Positions 49,269-58,407 of a DNA stretch of 64,000 bases are shown here, in pieces. Position numbers and translations under genes: made by a program. This stretch comes from JABDCD01 sp964469525 (lineage in GTDB: Bacteria; Pseudomonadota; Alphaproteobacteria; Rickettsiales; SXRF01). Within the stretch, counting starts at the first letter, position 1, and each line of letters starts with the position of its first letter. The stretch is from positions 124,001-188,000 of the forward strand of contig CAYXYU010000002.1 in NCBI GenBank assembly GCA_964469525.1. Reading direction: 5' to 3'. The notes beneath the pieces are model-generated. The model was not told the DNA's origin. It saw only the letters and a program-made list of their open reading frames with translations, and searched no databases.

Positions 49269-51839
49269 TTATTCCGGATCGATCTTAAGCGCGCGCAGAT
49301 GGGAGACAGCGATTTTCTGGCGCACCTTAAAGAAATCCGCCCACGGATCTTTCTTGCGCTCAAGGCGTTCACCTATAGTTTCAATGGTGAATTGTGTCGG
49401 TTTCAGAGTAGATTTCAGTTCTTCCCAGGACAACGGCGCGGCGACCGGCGCGCCTTCACGGGCACGGGCGGAGAAGGGGGCGACGGCAGTAGCGGTCAGC
49501 TCGTTGCGCAGGTAATCCACGAATACCTTTCCCACGCGGGCCTTCTTGCTTAAATTCGCCGTGTAGATGTCCGGGCTGTCCTCGGCCATGGAAAGCGCCA
49601 CTGCCCGCGCGAACGCCTTGATTGCTGGCCAGCGGTAGTGGCGGGTGATGGGCACCGTCACATGCAGGCCCTTGCCGCCGGTGGTTTTCAGAAAGCTCTC
49701 AAGCCCGAATTCGCGCATGCGCTTCCGTACCTCGCGTACGCCTTTAATTACGTTTTCCCATGGTGCGGCAGGGTCGGGATCGAGGTCGAAGATGATACGA
49801 TCCGGCGCATTCGGCTTATCACTCAGGCAGCCCCATGGATGCAGCTCGATGACGCCCCACTGGATAAGGGTAATAAGCCCGTCTACGTCCTTTATCATCA
49901 TGTAGTCTTCGTCTCTGTCCTTTACCTTGACCCGCGCGACATGCAGGTGCACCGACTGGCCGCGTGCGATGTGGCGCTGGAAGAAGCACGGCTCGCCGGA
50001 GCCTTCCGGGCAGCGGATGGTCGAAAGCGGGCGGTTTGCCACATGCGGTAATAGATGTTCGGCCACGCTGAAGTAATATTCGGCGAGCCGCAGCTTGGTG
50101 ATTGAGGTGCCGGGATAGATAATGCGGTCAGGATGCGAGATGCGCAAGCCAGCCACCTCGCCATCCTTGCTGTTCTTTTTGATGCCGGTTTTTTTTGCCG
50201 CGGCAGGCTTTGCCGTTCTCCGGGCAGGTCGGGAAGCCAAGGAAATCGGCTCCTCCCGCTTGACTTCCTTGGCCAGCTTATCCTCGCGCAGCCCCTGATA
50301 GGAAGGATGGCGCAGGCGCCCATCGCCGGTCCATTCGGTGAACTCGACTTCGCATACCAGCTGTGGCCTGACCCAGTGCGCGCCGCGCCTGCCGTCGGCG
50401 GGGACATGGGCATAGGGCGAGGTTTTCTGCTTCAGGGCTTCGAGCCTTTTGCGCAATTCGCGGGAGGTTTCGTTATCGAAGCCGGTACCGACCCGCCCGG
50501 CATAGATGAACTTGCCCTTCTCGTAATAGCCGAGCAGCAGGGCGCCCACGCCCGGTCCGCCGCGGGTGGGGAGGGTAAAGCCGCCGATGGCGAATTCCTG
50601 CCGCATATGGCATTTTACCTTGAGCCAGGTTTTACCGCGACCACTGGTGTAAGGCGCATTCAGCCGCTTGGATACCACCCCTTCCAGTTTCATGCGGCAG
50701 AGCTTTTCCAGAAAAGCCGTATCGCGCTCTTGCACATGCTCGCTGTAAAAGATGCGATCGGCAAATGCTTTTTTCTTCAGCAGCGGCTCCAGTTTCGCTT
50801 TACGTTCGGCCAGCGGCAGGCCGGTCAGAAGCTTGCCGTTTAAATACAGCAGGTCAAACACGTAATATTGCAGCTGGTTGCCTCTGCCTTCACTGATGGC
50901 GTCTTTCAGCATCTTAAAACTACTATCACCATTCTGCGCGGGGACCACTACCTCGCCGTCGAGGATGGCGGTGTCGGCGGGGAAATAGGCCAGCCGGTCG
51001 GCCAGCATCTGGAAACGTACGGTCCAGTCCTTGTTGTTGCGCGACAGCATACGCGCCTTGCCATCATGGATGTAGGAAAGCATGCGATAGCCATCGAATT
51101 TAATTTCATGCGCCCAGTCCTCGCCGGTGGGCATGGTATCGGTCAGCGTGGCCAGCTGCGGCGGGATGAAGGAGGGCAGGGGCGGACTTCTTTTCTTGTT
51201 GGATGGTTGTCTTATCCGGGGCTTGTTTTCATGTCTCGGCTTGCTTTGCCAGACCTTGTCGGCGGCGGCCGCGATTTCTTCCATGGTGCGCCCGCTCGCG
51301 ACACTGGTGAGATTTTCTTCGAGGAGGCGATCGTTGTCGTTGGCGTGGGCGATGGCATCAGTATGCTTGATCAGGAGCCAGTTATTGCGGCCTTTGTCTT
51401 CCGGGCGCGGCTTCATGCGCACCAGCACCCATTCGCCGGAGAGGCGTTTACCATGCAGGCGGAACTCCAGCTTGCCTTTCCTCAAACTCTCGTGCGGATC
51501 ACCGACCGGCTCCCAGCTCCCTTCGTCCCATAGCATCACCGTGCCGCCTCCGTACTGCCCTTTGGGGATAATGCCTTCGAATGAGCCGTATTCGATGGGG
51601 TGATCTTCCACTTCGACGGCGAGACGTTTTACCTCTGGGTCGAGGCTGGGGCCGCGCGTCACCGCCCAGCTTTTCAGCACCCCGTCCAATTCCAGGCGGA
51701 AGTCATAATGCAGGCGCGTGGCGGCATGTTTCTGGATCAGGTAGCGCCGGCCGGTGTTGCGGCCGAGGGTGCCGGCCGGTTCGGGGGTTTTATTGAAATC
51801 GCGCTTCTGGCGGTAGCGCGCCAAACTGCTGCGCGCCAT
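49269..51839 (-). CDS. ligD: DNA ligase D (phosphoesterase-ligase-polymerase)
   Basis: From ATG 51839 the product has 856 residues. Domains in order are the 3'-phosphoesterase (about 25-170: RLHYDFRLELDGVLKSWAV, His44), the ATP-dependent ligase (about 225-530, AMP-accepting Lys247 in HEIKFDGYRM and motif LDGEVVV) and the polymerase/primase (about 560-850: LRISHPDRIIYPG, IIFDLDPDP, LKTTGGKGLHVTVP). This is the PE-Lig-Pol order found in many alphaproteobacteria, unlike Pol-PE-Lig in mycobacteria. With Ku it carries out non-homologous end joining. The start lies two bases after the Ku stop. Confidence 0.95.
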   Translation of the reverse strand: MARSSLARYRQKRDFNKTPEPAGTLGRNTGRRYLIQKHAATRLHYDFRLELDGVLKSWAVTRGPSLDPEVKRLAVEVEDHPIEYGSFEGIIPKGQYGGGTVMLWDEGSWEPVGDPHESLRKGKLEFRLHGKRLSGEWVLVRMKPRPEDKGRNNWLLIKHTDAIAHANDNDRLLEENLTSVASGRTMEEIAAAADKVWQSKPRHENKPRIRQPSNKKRSPPLPSFIPPQLATLTDTMPTGEDWAHEIKFDGYRMLSYIHDGKARMLSRNNKDWTVRFQMLADRLAYFPADTAILDGEVVVPAQNGDSSFKMLKDAISEGRGNQLQYYVFDLLYLNGKLLTGLPLAERKAKLEPLLKKKAFADRIFYSEHVQERDTAFLEKLCRMKLEGVVSKRLNAPYTSGRGKTWLKVKCHMRQEFAIGGFTLPTRGGPGVGALLLGYYEKGKFIYAGRVGTGFDNETSRELRKRLEALKQKTSPYAHVPADGRRGAHWVRPQLVCEVEFTEWTGDGRLRHPSYQGLREDKLAKEVKREEPISLASRPARRTAKPAAAKKTGIKKNSKDGEVAGLRISHPDRIIYPGTSITKLRLAEYYFSVAEHLLPHVANRPLSTIRCPEGSGEPCFFQRHIARGQSVHLHVARVKVKDRDEDYMMIKDVDGLITLIQWGVIELHPWGCLSDKPNAPDRIIFDLDPDPAAPWENVIKGVREVRKRMREFGLESFLKTTGGKGLHVTVPITRHYRWPAIKAFARAVALSMAEDSPDIYTANLSKKARVGKVFVDYLRNELTATAVAPFSARAREGAPVAAPLSWEELKSTLKPTQFTIETIGERLERKKDPWADFFKVRQKIAVSHLRALKIDPE

Positions 51840-51841
51840 GG

Positions 51842-52717
51842 TCAACTCGCCTTCCGGCGGCGCGGCGATGGCGTTCTGGCTTTACTCCTCGACGAAGATT
51901 TGGCGGCGGCAGCGCGTTTCTTCGATTTTTCCCCAGGCGCTGCTTCCTGCTCCTTAAGGCTCTTGCGCAACGCGTCCATCAGGTTGACCACCTTGCCGGT
52001 AGGCTTTTCCTCTATCACTTCACGCGGGGCCCGGTGCTCGAGCTTGGCGTTGATCAATTCCTGGAGCGCCTCGCGGTAATGGTCGTGAAACTTCTCCGGT
52101 TTGAATTTGGCGGTCTTGCGCTTGATCAGTTCCTTGGCGAGGCTCAACTCCTCCTTATCCACCGGGCCTTCTTCGATATCGGCGAAATAGGGGTCGCTCT
52201 TGCGAATTTCGTCCTCGTAGCGCAGCGTTTCCAGCATGATGCCGCTACCGCAGGGTTTGATGGCGCAGAGACGTTCGCGCCCGCCAACCGCCAGCTGACC
52301 GATGCCGATCTTGCCGGTTTCGCGCAGTGCTTCGCGAATGACAATGAACGCATCCTCGCCGCTCTTGCCATCCGGCGTCACGAAATATGGAGTCTCAAAA
52401 TAGATGGCGTCAATGGCTCCATGATCGACGAATTCCTTGATCTCCAGTGTTTTCTTGGAAGGGATTTTCAGCTCCTTGATCTCCTCCGGATCGATGAGGA
52501 CATATTCGCCTTTTTCCACCTCGTAGCCCTTGACGATGTCCTCGCGGTCGACCGGCTCGCCGTCCACCACGTTCTGATGGCGCACCCGCTGGCCGGTCGG
52601 GCGGTAAATCTCATGCAGCGGAATCTGGCGGGAGCGCGACAGGGCGGGGTAGATGTTGACCGGCAGCGACACCAGCGACAGCCGGATCTGCCCGCTCCAG
52701 TAGGGCCTAAGCGCCAT
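51842..52717 (-). CDS. ku: Ku protein for non-homologous end joining
   Basis: The protein has 291 residues: the Ku core beta-barrel (RPYWSGQIRLSLVSLPVNIY, GYEVEKGEYVLIDPEEI, LETLRYEDEIR) and a C-terminal tail from about 255 that is rich in Lys, Arg, Ala and Ser (KKRAAAAKSSSRSKARTPSP), as in Ku proteins that slide along DNA. It binds broken ends as a ring and recruits LigD. Two bases lie between its stop and the ligD ATG, and two between the SDR stop and its own ATG. Confidence 0.96.
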   Translation of the reverse strand: MALRPYWSGQIRLSLVSLPVNIYPALSRSRQIPLHEIYRPTGQRVRHQNVVDGEPVDREDIVKGYEVEKGEYVLIDPEEIKELKIPSKKTLEIKEFVDHGAIDAIYFETPYFVTPDGKSGEDAFIVIREALRETGKIGIGQLAVGGRERLCAIKPCGSGIMLETLRYEDEIRKSDPYFADIEEGPVDKEELSLAKELIKRKTAKFKPEKFHDHYREALQELINAKLEHRAPREVIEEKPTGKVVNLMDALRKSLKEQEAAPGEKSKKRAAAAKSSSRSKARTPSPRRRKAS

Positions 52718-52719
52718 GG

Positions 52720-53715
52720 TTAGCTCCCGTTATAGCCACCGACGATGGGAAGGATTTCGCCGGTAATGTAGCTCGAGCAGTGCGGCGAGGCGAGATACAC
52801 ATAGGCTGGGGCGATCTCCTCCGGTTGGGCGGGACGCTTCATCGGCGTATTCTCACCGAAATGTACGATGTCGGTTTTTTCCTTGTCGGCCGGATTGAGC
52901 GGCGTCCAGACGGGACCGGGCGCAATTGCATTGACACGGATCCCGCGTGGCACAAGATGCGCTGCCAACGAACGGGTGAAAGCATGGATGCCGCCTTTGG
53001 TTAGCGAATAATCGAGGAGGTTCTTGTTGCCGAGCAATCCGGTGACCGAGCCGGTATTGATGATGGCGCTGCCTTCCTTCAGGTGCGGCACCGCCGCCTG
53101 CGCCATATGGAAATAGCCATAGAGATTGGTCTTCATGGTGCGGTCGAAATGCTCCTCGCTTAAGTCTTCGAAACGCGACACGTGCAACTGGAAGGCGGCG
53201 TTATTCACCAGCACGTCGAGCCGCCCGAAGCCAGCGATGGTCTTTTTCACCGCGTCGAAGCAGAACTTGCGGTCGGCAACGTCGCCCTGGATTAGCAGGC
53301 ATTTGCGTCCTTCCGCCTCCACCATGCGTTTCGTTTCCTCGGCATCCTCCTGCTCCTCGAGATAGACAATGGCCACATCGGCCCCTTCCCGCGCATAGAG
53401 AACGGCCACCGAGCGGCCGATGCCGGAATCCCCGCCGGTGATGATGGCTACCTTGTCCTTCAGTTTCTCCGACCCCTTATAATAGGGCGCATCATACATT
53501 GGCGTCAGCTTCAGTTCGGCCTCGATACCCGGTTTCTCGAGGTGCTGGCCTTTCAGCGGTGGCTCGGGGTATCGGCGCGCGCCAGCCTGCATGGCCCGCT
53601 TTGCCTCTTCCTTGGGATGTTCCTTGTCGGCCTGCGCGACCCGATCCTGAATGGCGCGTTGTGCTTCGGCGGTCTGTTCCGCTTCCTGTTCGTAACGTCT
53701 GGATGGATGTGCCAT
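52720..53715 (-). CDS. SDR-family oxidoreductase, general-stress type (YhdG/YghA-like)
   Basis: From ATG 53715 the product has 331 residues. A charged N-terminal extension of about 75 residues (YPEPPLKGQHLEKPGIE) precedes the SDR domain: ITGGDSGIGRSVAVLYAREG, NNAAFQ, catalytic Tyr/Lys in LLDYSLTKGGIHAFTRSLA, and APGPVWTPLNPADK. This long form is the one induced by general stress in many bacteria. It starts four bases after the small membrane peptide and ends two bases before Ku. The substrate is unknown. Confidence 0.88.
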   Translation of the reverse strand: MAHPSRRYEQEAEQTAEAQRAIQDRVAQADKEHPKEEAKRAMQAGARRYPEPPLKGQHLEKPGIEAELKLTPMYDAPYYKGSEKLKDKVAIITGGDSGIGRSVAVLYAREGADVAIVYLEEQEDAEETKRMVEAEGRKCLLIQGDVADRKFCFDAVKKTIAGFGRLDVLVNNAAFQLHVSRFEDLSEEHFDRTMKTNLYGYFHMAQAAVPHLKEGSAIINTGSVTGLLGNKNLLDYSLTKGGIHAFTRSLAAHLVPRGIRVNAIAPGPVWTPLNPADKEKTDIVHFGENTPMKRPAQPEEIAPAYVYLASPHCSSYITGEILPIVGGYNGS

Positions 53716-53717
53716 TG

Positions 53718-53795
53718 TTAAATCACTCCAAAGATATTCAGCAGAATAATGACTGAGATCGGAACCCCGAACAGCCACAGCAAAAAGCTTCTCAT
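53718..53795 (-). CDS. 25-residue hydrophobic membrane peptide
   Basis: This very short ORF starts at ATG 53795 with GGAG eight bases upstream and ends in TAA two bases before the SDR start codon. The product begins MRSFLLWLFGVPISVIILL and is one membrane-spanning helix with a basic N-terminus and an internal Gly-Val-Pro. Similar tiny LLWLxGVPxxxIxLL peptides are, to my recollection, found next to stress genes in other alphaproteobacteria. Position, ribosome-binding site and composition all favour a real gene in the repair/stress operon. Function unknown. Confidence 0.6.
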   Translation of the reverse strand: MRSFLLWLFGVPISVIILLNIFGVI

Positions 53796-53812
53796 AGGTG
53801 TTTCTCCTCTCT

Positions 53813-54517
53813 TTAGGCAGCAGCCTGCTGATACCATGCTTCGATCTGCGCGCCGATGGCGTTGGTCAGCCCCTGGCTTTTGATTTCACTGATCTTCCAT
53901 TTCCCGTCCTGCTGGCGTATAACGCCCAAATGCTGCTTGTTAAGCGTGATGTCGAGATGGAAGCAGGCGCCGTCATCGCAGGCAGTCGGCACCGGCACCG
54001 CCGTGCCCTCATACAGTTTCTTATTGTATTCGACCTTGAGCGGGATAGGCGTTAACTGCTCTGGATCTTGCTCCATTTCCTCGATCAGCCCCTTCAATAT
54101 CGCTACCAAGTGCTTGCGTTGCGCTTCGCCGGAGGCGCTCCAGTTCTCTCTGCCCGCTCGCTTGTGCGAGAGCTTGTATTTCAGCCCCACCATCTGTGTC
54201 ATGTAATCGTTGGCGTTCAGTTTCTCGACGTACTGATGGGCGATGATGAACCAATGATAGGCCGTGCCGACCGGCACGCCGCTGCCCTCAGGCGCCCTGC
54301 CAGCGCGGCGCTTGGTAGTGCTATAGGTCATCTCCCATTTTTCCGGTGAGACTTTTTTTTCCTTCCAGTCGCCCTGATCATAATGCCAATGGTGGCTGCG
54401 TCCTACCTTCATGCCGGTATAGTGCTTGCCTTCGAATTCCTTGAAGCGGTCATAGGCGCTGGGAGTTTGCTTGACGGTCCTTCCCCCAGACGTATAAGGC
54501 ATGCTTTTCCGGGGCAT
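53813..54517 (-). CDS. conserved-looking hypothetical protein of the stress/repair operon
   Basis: From ATG 54517 the product has 234 residues; upstream in-frame ATGs lie inside the DUF4142 gene. It is soluble, basic and rich in aromatic residues, with no signal peptide. Distinct segments include GKHYTGMKVGRSHHWHYDQG, GVPVGTAYHWFIIAHQYVEK and an acidic helix (VAILKGLIEEMEQDPEQL). I do not recognise a named domain. It starts five bases after the DUF4142 stop and ends 17 bases before the membrane peptide, so it belongs to the same operon as Ku and LigD. Confidence 0.65.
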   Translation of the reverse strand: MPRKSMPYTSGGRTVKQTPSAYDRFKEFEGKHYTGMKVGRSHHWHYDQGDWKEKKVSPEKWEMTYSTTKRRAGRAPEGSGVPVGTAYHWFIIAHQYVEKLNANDYMTQMVGLKYKLSHKRAGRENWSASGEAQRKHLVAILKGLIEEMEQDPEQLTPIPLKVEYNKKLYEGTAVPVPTACDDGACFHLDITLNKQHLGVIRQQDGKWKISEIKSQGLTNAIGAQIEAWYQQAAA

Positions 54518-54521
54518 ATTA

Positions 54522-55019
54522 TTACATCTGCCGGATGTGCTTGAGGTGCTGTTCAAGCGCCGGGAGCGTTTCTGCCGCGAAATCCTTCAGCGGCTTGTTA
54601 TCGCCGTTTTGTGCATAATCACTAAATAGGCTGACCGCTTCTTCATGAGCATCAGTCTGCAAGGCGATGTACTGACGGTCGAATGATTCGCCGGAGGCGG
54701 ATTGCAGTTTGTCCATCAGCATTTTGTGCCTGGTATCCAGTGTCTGCTCCGGCTTTATGTCCGAGCGCGAAAAGGAAAGAACCTGTTTGAGCTTTTCTCC
54801 GGTTTTGGTGTGATCATTCACCATCTGCTGCGCGAAGCTCTTCACCTCTTCGGTCTTTGCCTTCTTCAGGGCAAGTTCGCTGGACTCGATCTCGAAACGG
54901 TTGACGATAGAGGCCTGCCTAACGAACTCCTGCGCGGGCGGGGTTTTATCCTGCGCTATCGCTGCCAGTGATAACAGGCCAGTCAGGCTGAAAACGACAG
55001 CTACGGTGAGTGCGCGCAT
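54522..55019 (-). CDS. secreted DUF4142 (ferritin-like) protein
   Basis: The protein has 165 residues with a clear signal peptide (hydrophobic 5-20, cleavage near AIAQD). The DUF4142 four-helix pattern follows: FVRQASIVNRFEIESSELAL, VKSFAQQMVNDHTKTGEKL and LQTDAHEEAVSLFSDYAQNG, with the family's conserved Asp-His pairs. These periplasmic proteins are commonly induced under stress, but their biochemical role is unknown. It appears to be the first gene of the operon leading to Ku/LigD. Confidence 0.9.
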   Translation of the reverse strand: MRALTVAVVFSLTGLLSLAAIAQDKTPPAQEFVRQASIVNRFEIESSELALKKAKTEEVKSFAQQMVNDHTKTGEKLKQVLSFSRSDIKPEQTLDTRHKMLMDKLQSASGESFDRQYIALQTDAHEEAVSLFSDYAQNGDNKPLKDFAAETLPALEQHLKHIRQM

Positions 55020-55137
55020 AAATACTCCTGCTGAATTGGCGGATAAGATTCGATGTTAACTGTATGTAAATCAAATTGCCGTAGCGAGTTCCGGCGGGGA
55101 AATAAAAAGCACATCAGGCTGTCGGGGCTTCCTTTAA

Positions 55138-56016
55138 TTATATCGTCAGGAATGTCAGCGCGCCTGGAATCAGCCGGACGTGCAGCCGGATGGGGACGTC
55201 ATGCTCGTATGCCGTATCATCTACGTGATAGTGCTGCCCATGCCATTGCAGATGAATTTCCCTTACGCGATGCGTTTGCAGCCTAACCGGAGGGGAACGA
55301 CCTTCCATCAGGCAGGCGAGAAAGTCGGAGACCACATCGCGCTCATCCTCGCTTACTAGCGTAACATCCAGCATCCCGTCGCTTGGATCGGCTGCCGGTG
55401 CCAGGCATAGGTTCGGTCCGGCGAAGCGGGTATTCATGATTTCGATCATTAGGTAACGGCCTGACCGAGGCTGCCCATCCAGCGAAAACTCGCCCGCATG
55501 CCCCTCGTACTGGCCGACGATATCCAGTTGATGTTTCAGCGCACTGTCCAACTCCTCCTGGCGGCTGACTGCTTCTTTGGCTCCTTCCCGCTGGCGGATT
55601 AGTCGCGGAAACATTCCCAGTCCGACCGATTCGAGAAATATGTGCTCCCCCTCAGGGCTCTTCACCCAGCCGGCATCGAAAGATCTTCGCCGGGACAAAT
55701 CCCAGCGAGCAATGATGTCTGCCGGTTCACCCCGAATGCCCAGCGTTGTGGCGATGTTGTTGGCCGTACCGAGCGGAAGGATGCCGATGGGGATGTTTCT
55801 CCCAACCATCTGTCTGGCTATCTTGCCGACCGTACCATCCCCTCCTGCTATGGCGACTATATCGCCTGGGTGGCGCAGCGCCTGCGTAAAGTCTTCCTTC
55901 ATGGCCTGATAGGTGGACTCATATCCTTTACTACGCAACGCGGTCAGCAGCTGCTCGGGGGAACATTGTTCGAATCCCGCTTCCTGATTATGCAGCAAGG
56001 TAACGCGCAGTGTCAT
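55138..56016 (-). CDS. diacylglycerol kinase-family lipid kinase (YegS/DagK-like)
   Basis: The protein has 292 residues with a DAGK catalytic fold: VAIAGGDGTVGKIARQMVG is the nucleotide-binding GGDGT motif and IPIGILPLGTANNIATTLG the second conserved block; DPSDGMLDVTLV is in the beta-rich C-terminal part. It phosphorylates a lipid or sphingoid-type alcohol at the membrane. It is separated by 118 bp from the DUF4142 gene and has the same orientation. The precise lipid is not predictable. Confidence 0.9.
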   Translation of the reverse strand: MTLRVTLLHNQEAGFEQCSPEQLLTALRSKGYESTYQAMKEDFTQALRHPGDIVAIAGGDGTVGKIARQMVGRNIPIGILPLGTANNIATTLGIRGEPADIIARWDLSRRRSFDAGWVKSPEGEHIFLESVGLGMFPRLIRQREGAKEAVSRQEELDSALKHQLDIVGQYEGHAGEFSLDGQPRSGRYLMIEIMNTRFAGPNLCLAPAADPSDGMLDVTLVSEDERDVVSDFLACLMEGRSPPVRLQTHRVREIHLQWHGQHYHVDDTAYEHDVPIRLHVRLIPGALTFLTI

Positions 56017-56063
56017 GATGACAGGATGACAGCGAGCGCGTAAAGAAGCTATTGCCTCCAGAA

Positions 56064-57218
56064 TTATTCCATGTCGTGGAAGCGCTTATAGGGAGTTTCC
56101 GGCAGCGGCAGCGTGTCGATCAGTTCGGCAATGCGTGGGGAGACCTTACCGGGCACACCGAAGAGCATGGAGGGCTTGATGTCGTACCGGAACTGAGGGG
56201 AGAGCGCACGCTCGATGGCTTCGCTGATGGCTTGGGTGTCGCAGGGACAGTCGATGACGTTGGATGTACGCAACCGGCCTGCCTGCCGCTCCCCGATATT
56301 GACTGCTGCCTTGCCCATGGCCTGCGCTTCGATCAATGCACTGGAGGAGTTGCCGACCAGCAGGTCAGCCTCACGCATTGCACTCAAGTACGCGACAGAA
56401 CCGAAATGCATGCGAAACAGTGTGCGCGGGTGGCGCAGCATGAAATGCTGCAGCGCGTGATTGATGGCGCGGCCGCCTGCATCGGCATTGGCGCCGCTCA
56501 TTAGGATGGTGGTATCAGGGAACTGCTCCAGCGCTGCCAGTACAGTGTCGATCTGCCGGTCGGGAGGCAGGCGGCTCAGCGTCTCCGGATGATAGGTGAA
56601 CAGCATCAGCGGGTTGCCCAGCTTGGCGCCGAACTCCTTTTCCAGCACCGGGCGCGGCAGCAGGGACAGGTGCGCCAGGTTATCAATGGCCGGAGCACCG
56701 GTCGTAAAGATGCGCAGCGGATCTTCGCCCAGCTGCCGGATGCGTGCCGCATAGGGTTCACTGCTGGCGAAATGCCAGTAGGCAAGCTTGGTGATGGCAT
56801 GACGCATCGATTCGTCGAGCACGCCCTCCGTCAGTTCGCCGCCATGCAGGTGGGCGATCGGGATATGCAGCATGTATGCCGCGGAAGCCGCCGCCAGCAT
56901 CTCGTAGCGGTCCCCGAGGATGACGACGACCGCCGGCTTCAACCGGTCCAGCGTGGCAGCGATGCCGCTCAAGGCTAGTCCCATGGAGGATGCGACATCG
57001 ACCGGCTTGTCGTGATGCAGCTCGATATCGACGCGCGCTGCGATGGGAAAGCCGTCCGCCTCGATCTCGCGCAACGTCATGCCGTGATCGGGAGAGAGGT
57101 GGGTTCCGGTGACGATGAGCTGCAGTTCATTATGCCGCGCCTGCAGTGCCCGCATGATCCAGACCAGATGCGAATATTCGGCTCGGGTGCCGGTGACGAT
57201 GGCAACGCGCCTAGACAT
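56064..57218 (-). CDS. legG: LegG/NeuC-type hydrolyzing nucleotide-sugar 2-epimerase
   Basis: The protein has 384 residues with a GT-B fold of the NeuC family: VTGTRAEYSHLVWIMRAL, GDRYEMLAAASAAYMLHIP, HLHGGELTEGVLDESMRHAI and LLVGNSSSALIEAQAMGKAA. In the legionaminic acid route it converts the GDP-linked 2,4-diacetamido sugar to the free mannose-configured form. LegB, LegC, LegH and PtmE next to it favour LegG over a sialic-acid NeuC. It overlaps legC by eight bases. Confidence 0.9.
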   Translation of the reverse strand: MSRRVAIVTGTRAEYSHLVWIMRALQARHNELQLIVTGTHLSPDHGMTLREIEADGFPIAARVDIELHHDKPVDVASSMGLALSGIAATLDRLKPAVVVILGDRYEMLAAASAAYMLHIPIAHLHGGELTEGVLDESMRHAITKLAYWHFASSEPYAARIRQLGEDPLRIFTTGAPAIDNLAHLSLLPRPVLEKEFGAKLGNPLMLFTYHPETLSRLPPDRQIDTVLAALEQFPDTTILMSGANADAGGRAINHALQHFMLRHPRTLFRMHFGSVAYLSAMREADLLVGNSSSALIEAQAMGKAAVNIGERQAGRLRTSNVIDCPCDTQAISEAIERALSPQFRYDIKPSMLFGVPGKVSPRIAELIDTLPLPETPYKRFHDME

Positions 57219-58407
57219 GGGGTAATCCTAAGGACGCGCTGGAGGGCAGGCAGATAATGCGCCGGCAGAGCGCTTCGGTGACGGTGAGCTTGTCACGCAG
57301 GCAGTCGCGGTACATGGGGAGCGTATGCAGCGGCGTCCAGAGCGGGCGACAGAGAATCTGCGCTGCATGCAGCGCAGTAAGCGTCTCTTCCAGCCAGCCG
57401 TCGCCGGCGCCGTCGGAAAGCAGTGCTACCAGCCAGTAATTGCTCTCCGTGTTCGGCGGCTCCTGCAGGATGCGCACCCCCGACACTGTTTCAAACGCTC
57501 CGATATAGCGTTGCGCCAGGGCACGCTTGGCGGAGAGGAAGCGCGGCAACTGCTCCAGTTGCGCGCAACCCAGCGCCGCGTTGAGGTTCGGCATGCGGTA
57601 GTTCCACGCCGCCTCATCATGTGCGATTTCCCATGCATGTGGCAAGCGGGCAGTGCTGGTGAGATGCTTCAGGCGTGCATAGATAGCTTCGTCATCGGTG
57701 ACGATGCCGCCGCCGCCACCGGTGGTGACGATCTTGTTGCCGTTGAAGCTGAAGACTGCGAGTCCTTGCGCGCCGATTTTTTGCCCGTGCGCTGCGGAGC
57801 CGAGCGCCTCTGCGGCGTCTTCAATGACAGCTAAATGATATTGTTGTGCGACCTGCTGCAGCGCCTCCATGCGGCAGGGGTGGCCCAGCACATGCACCGG
57901 CACCAGCGCCCGGAGGATGCGGCCCGTATGTTTGTTGAACGTTTGCCCATCACGCACGGTGGCGATATGGGCCAGATAGGTGTCGAGCGCCACCGGATCA
58001 ATGCCCAGCGTCTGCTCCTCGACTTCGACAAAATGCGGCATTCCCCCGGCCTGCACGACGGCGTTGGCGGTGCCGACGAAGGTAAGCGCGGGCATGAGCA
58101 CCTCATCACCCGGTTTGACGCCGGATATTGCCAGCGCCGCGTGCAAGGCGCAGGTGCCATTGACCGTGGCCACCGCGTAACGTGCACCGCAGGCGGCGGC
58201 CAGCGCTTTTTCGAAACGCTCCACAAAAGGGCCTGCTGACGATACCCAACCATCATCAATGCAGCTGCTCACATACGGCTTTTCATTGCCGCCAAAGAGC
58301 GGCTCGTGCAACGCGACCGGACGAGAGGCATCGCCGATTACCTGCCCGACGGCATCCATGATCGCCTGCACTGGGGAGGGGTCAGATCGTGTAGCGGCGG
58401 ATGTCAT
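57211..58407 (-). CDS. legC: LegC-family aminotransferase
   Basis: From ATG 58407 the product has 398 residues; the open frame upstream lies within legB. It is a DegT-type PLP enzyme of the LegC group: the start HEPLFGGNEKPYVSSCIDDG, VNGTCALHAALAISGV, IEDAAEALGS, and the Schiff-base Lys in FSFNGNKIVTTGGGGGI, where FNGNK is typical for LegC. It aminates the 4-keto sugar made by LegB. Its start overlaps the legB end by 26 bases and its end overlaps legG by eight. Confidence 0.92.
   Translation of the reverse strand: MTSAATRSDPSPVQAIMDAVGQVIGDASRPVALHEPLFGGNEKPYVSSCIDDGWVSSAGPFVERFEKALAAACGARYAVATVNGTCALHAALAISGVKPGDEVLMPALTFVGTANAVVQAGGMPHFVEVEEQTLGIDPVALDTYLAHIATVRDGQTFNKHTGRILRALVPVHVLGHPCRMEALQQVAQQYHLAVIEDAAEALGSAAHGQKIGAQGLAVFSFNGNKIVTTGGGGGIVTDDEAIYARLKHLTSTARLPHAWEIAHDEAAWNYRMPNLNAALGCAQLEQLPRFLSAKRALAQRYIGAFETVSGVRILQEPPNTESNYWLVALLSDGAGDGWLEETLTALHAAQILCRPLWTPLHTLPMYRDCLRDKLTVTEALCRRIICLPSSASLGLPHV

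Noticed and set aside
55960..55990. tRNA T-arm-like GTTCGAATCCCGC
   Set aside because: It lies inside the lipid kinase gene and no acceptor or anticodon stem can be paired around it.
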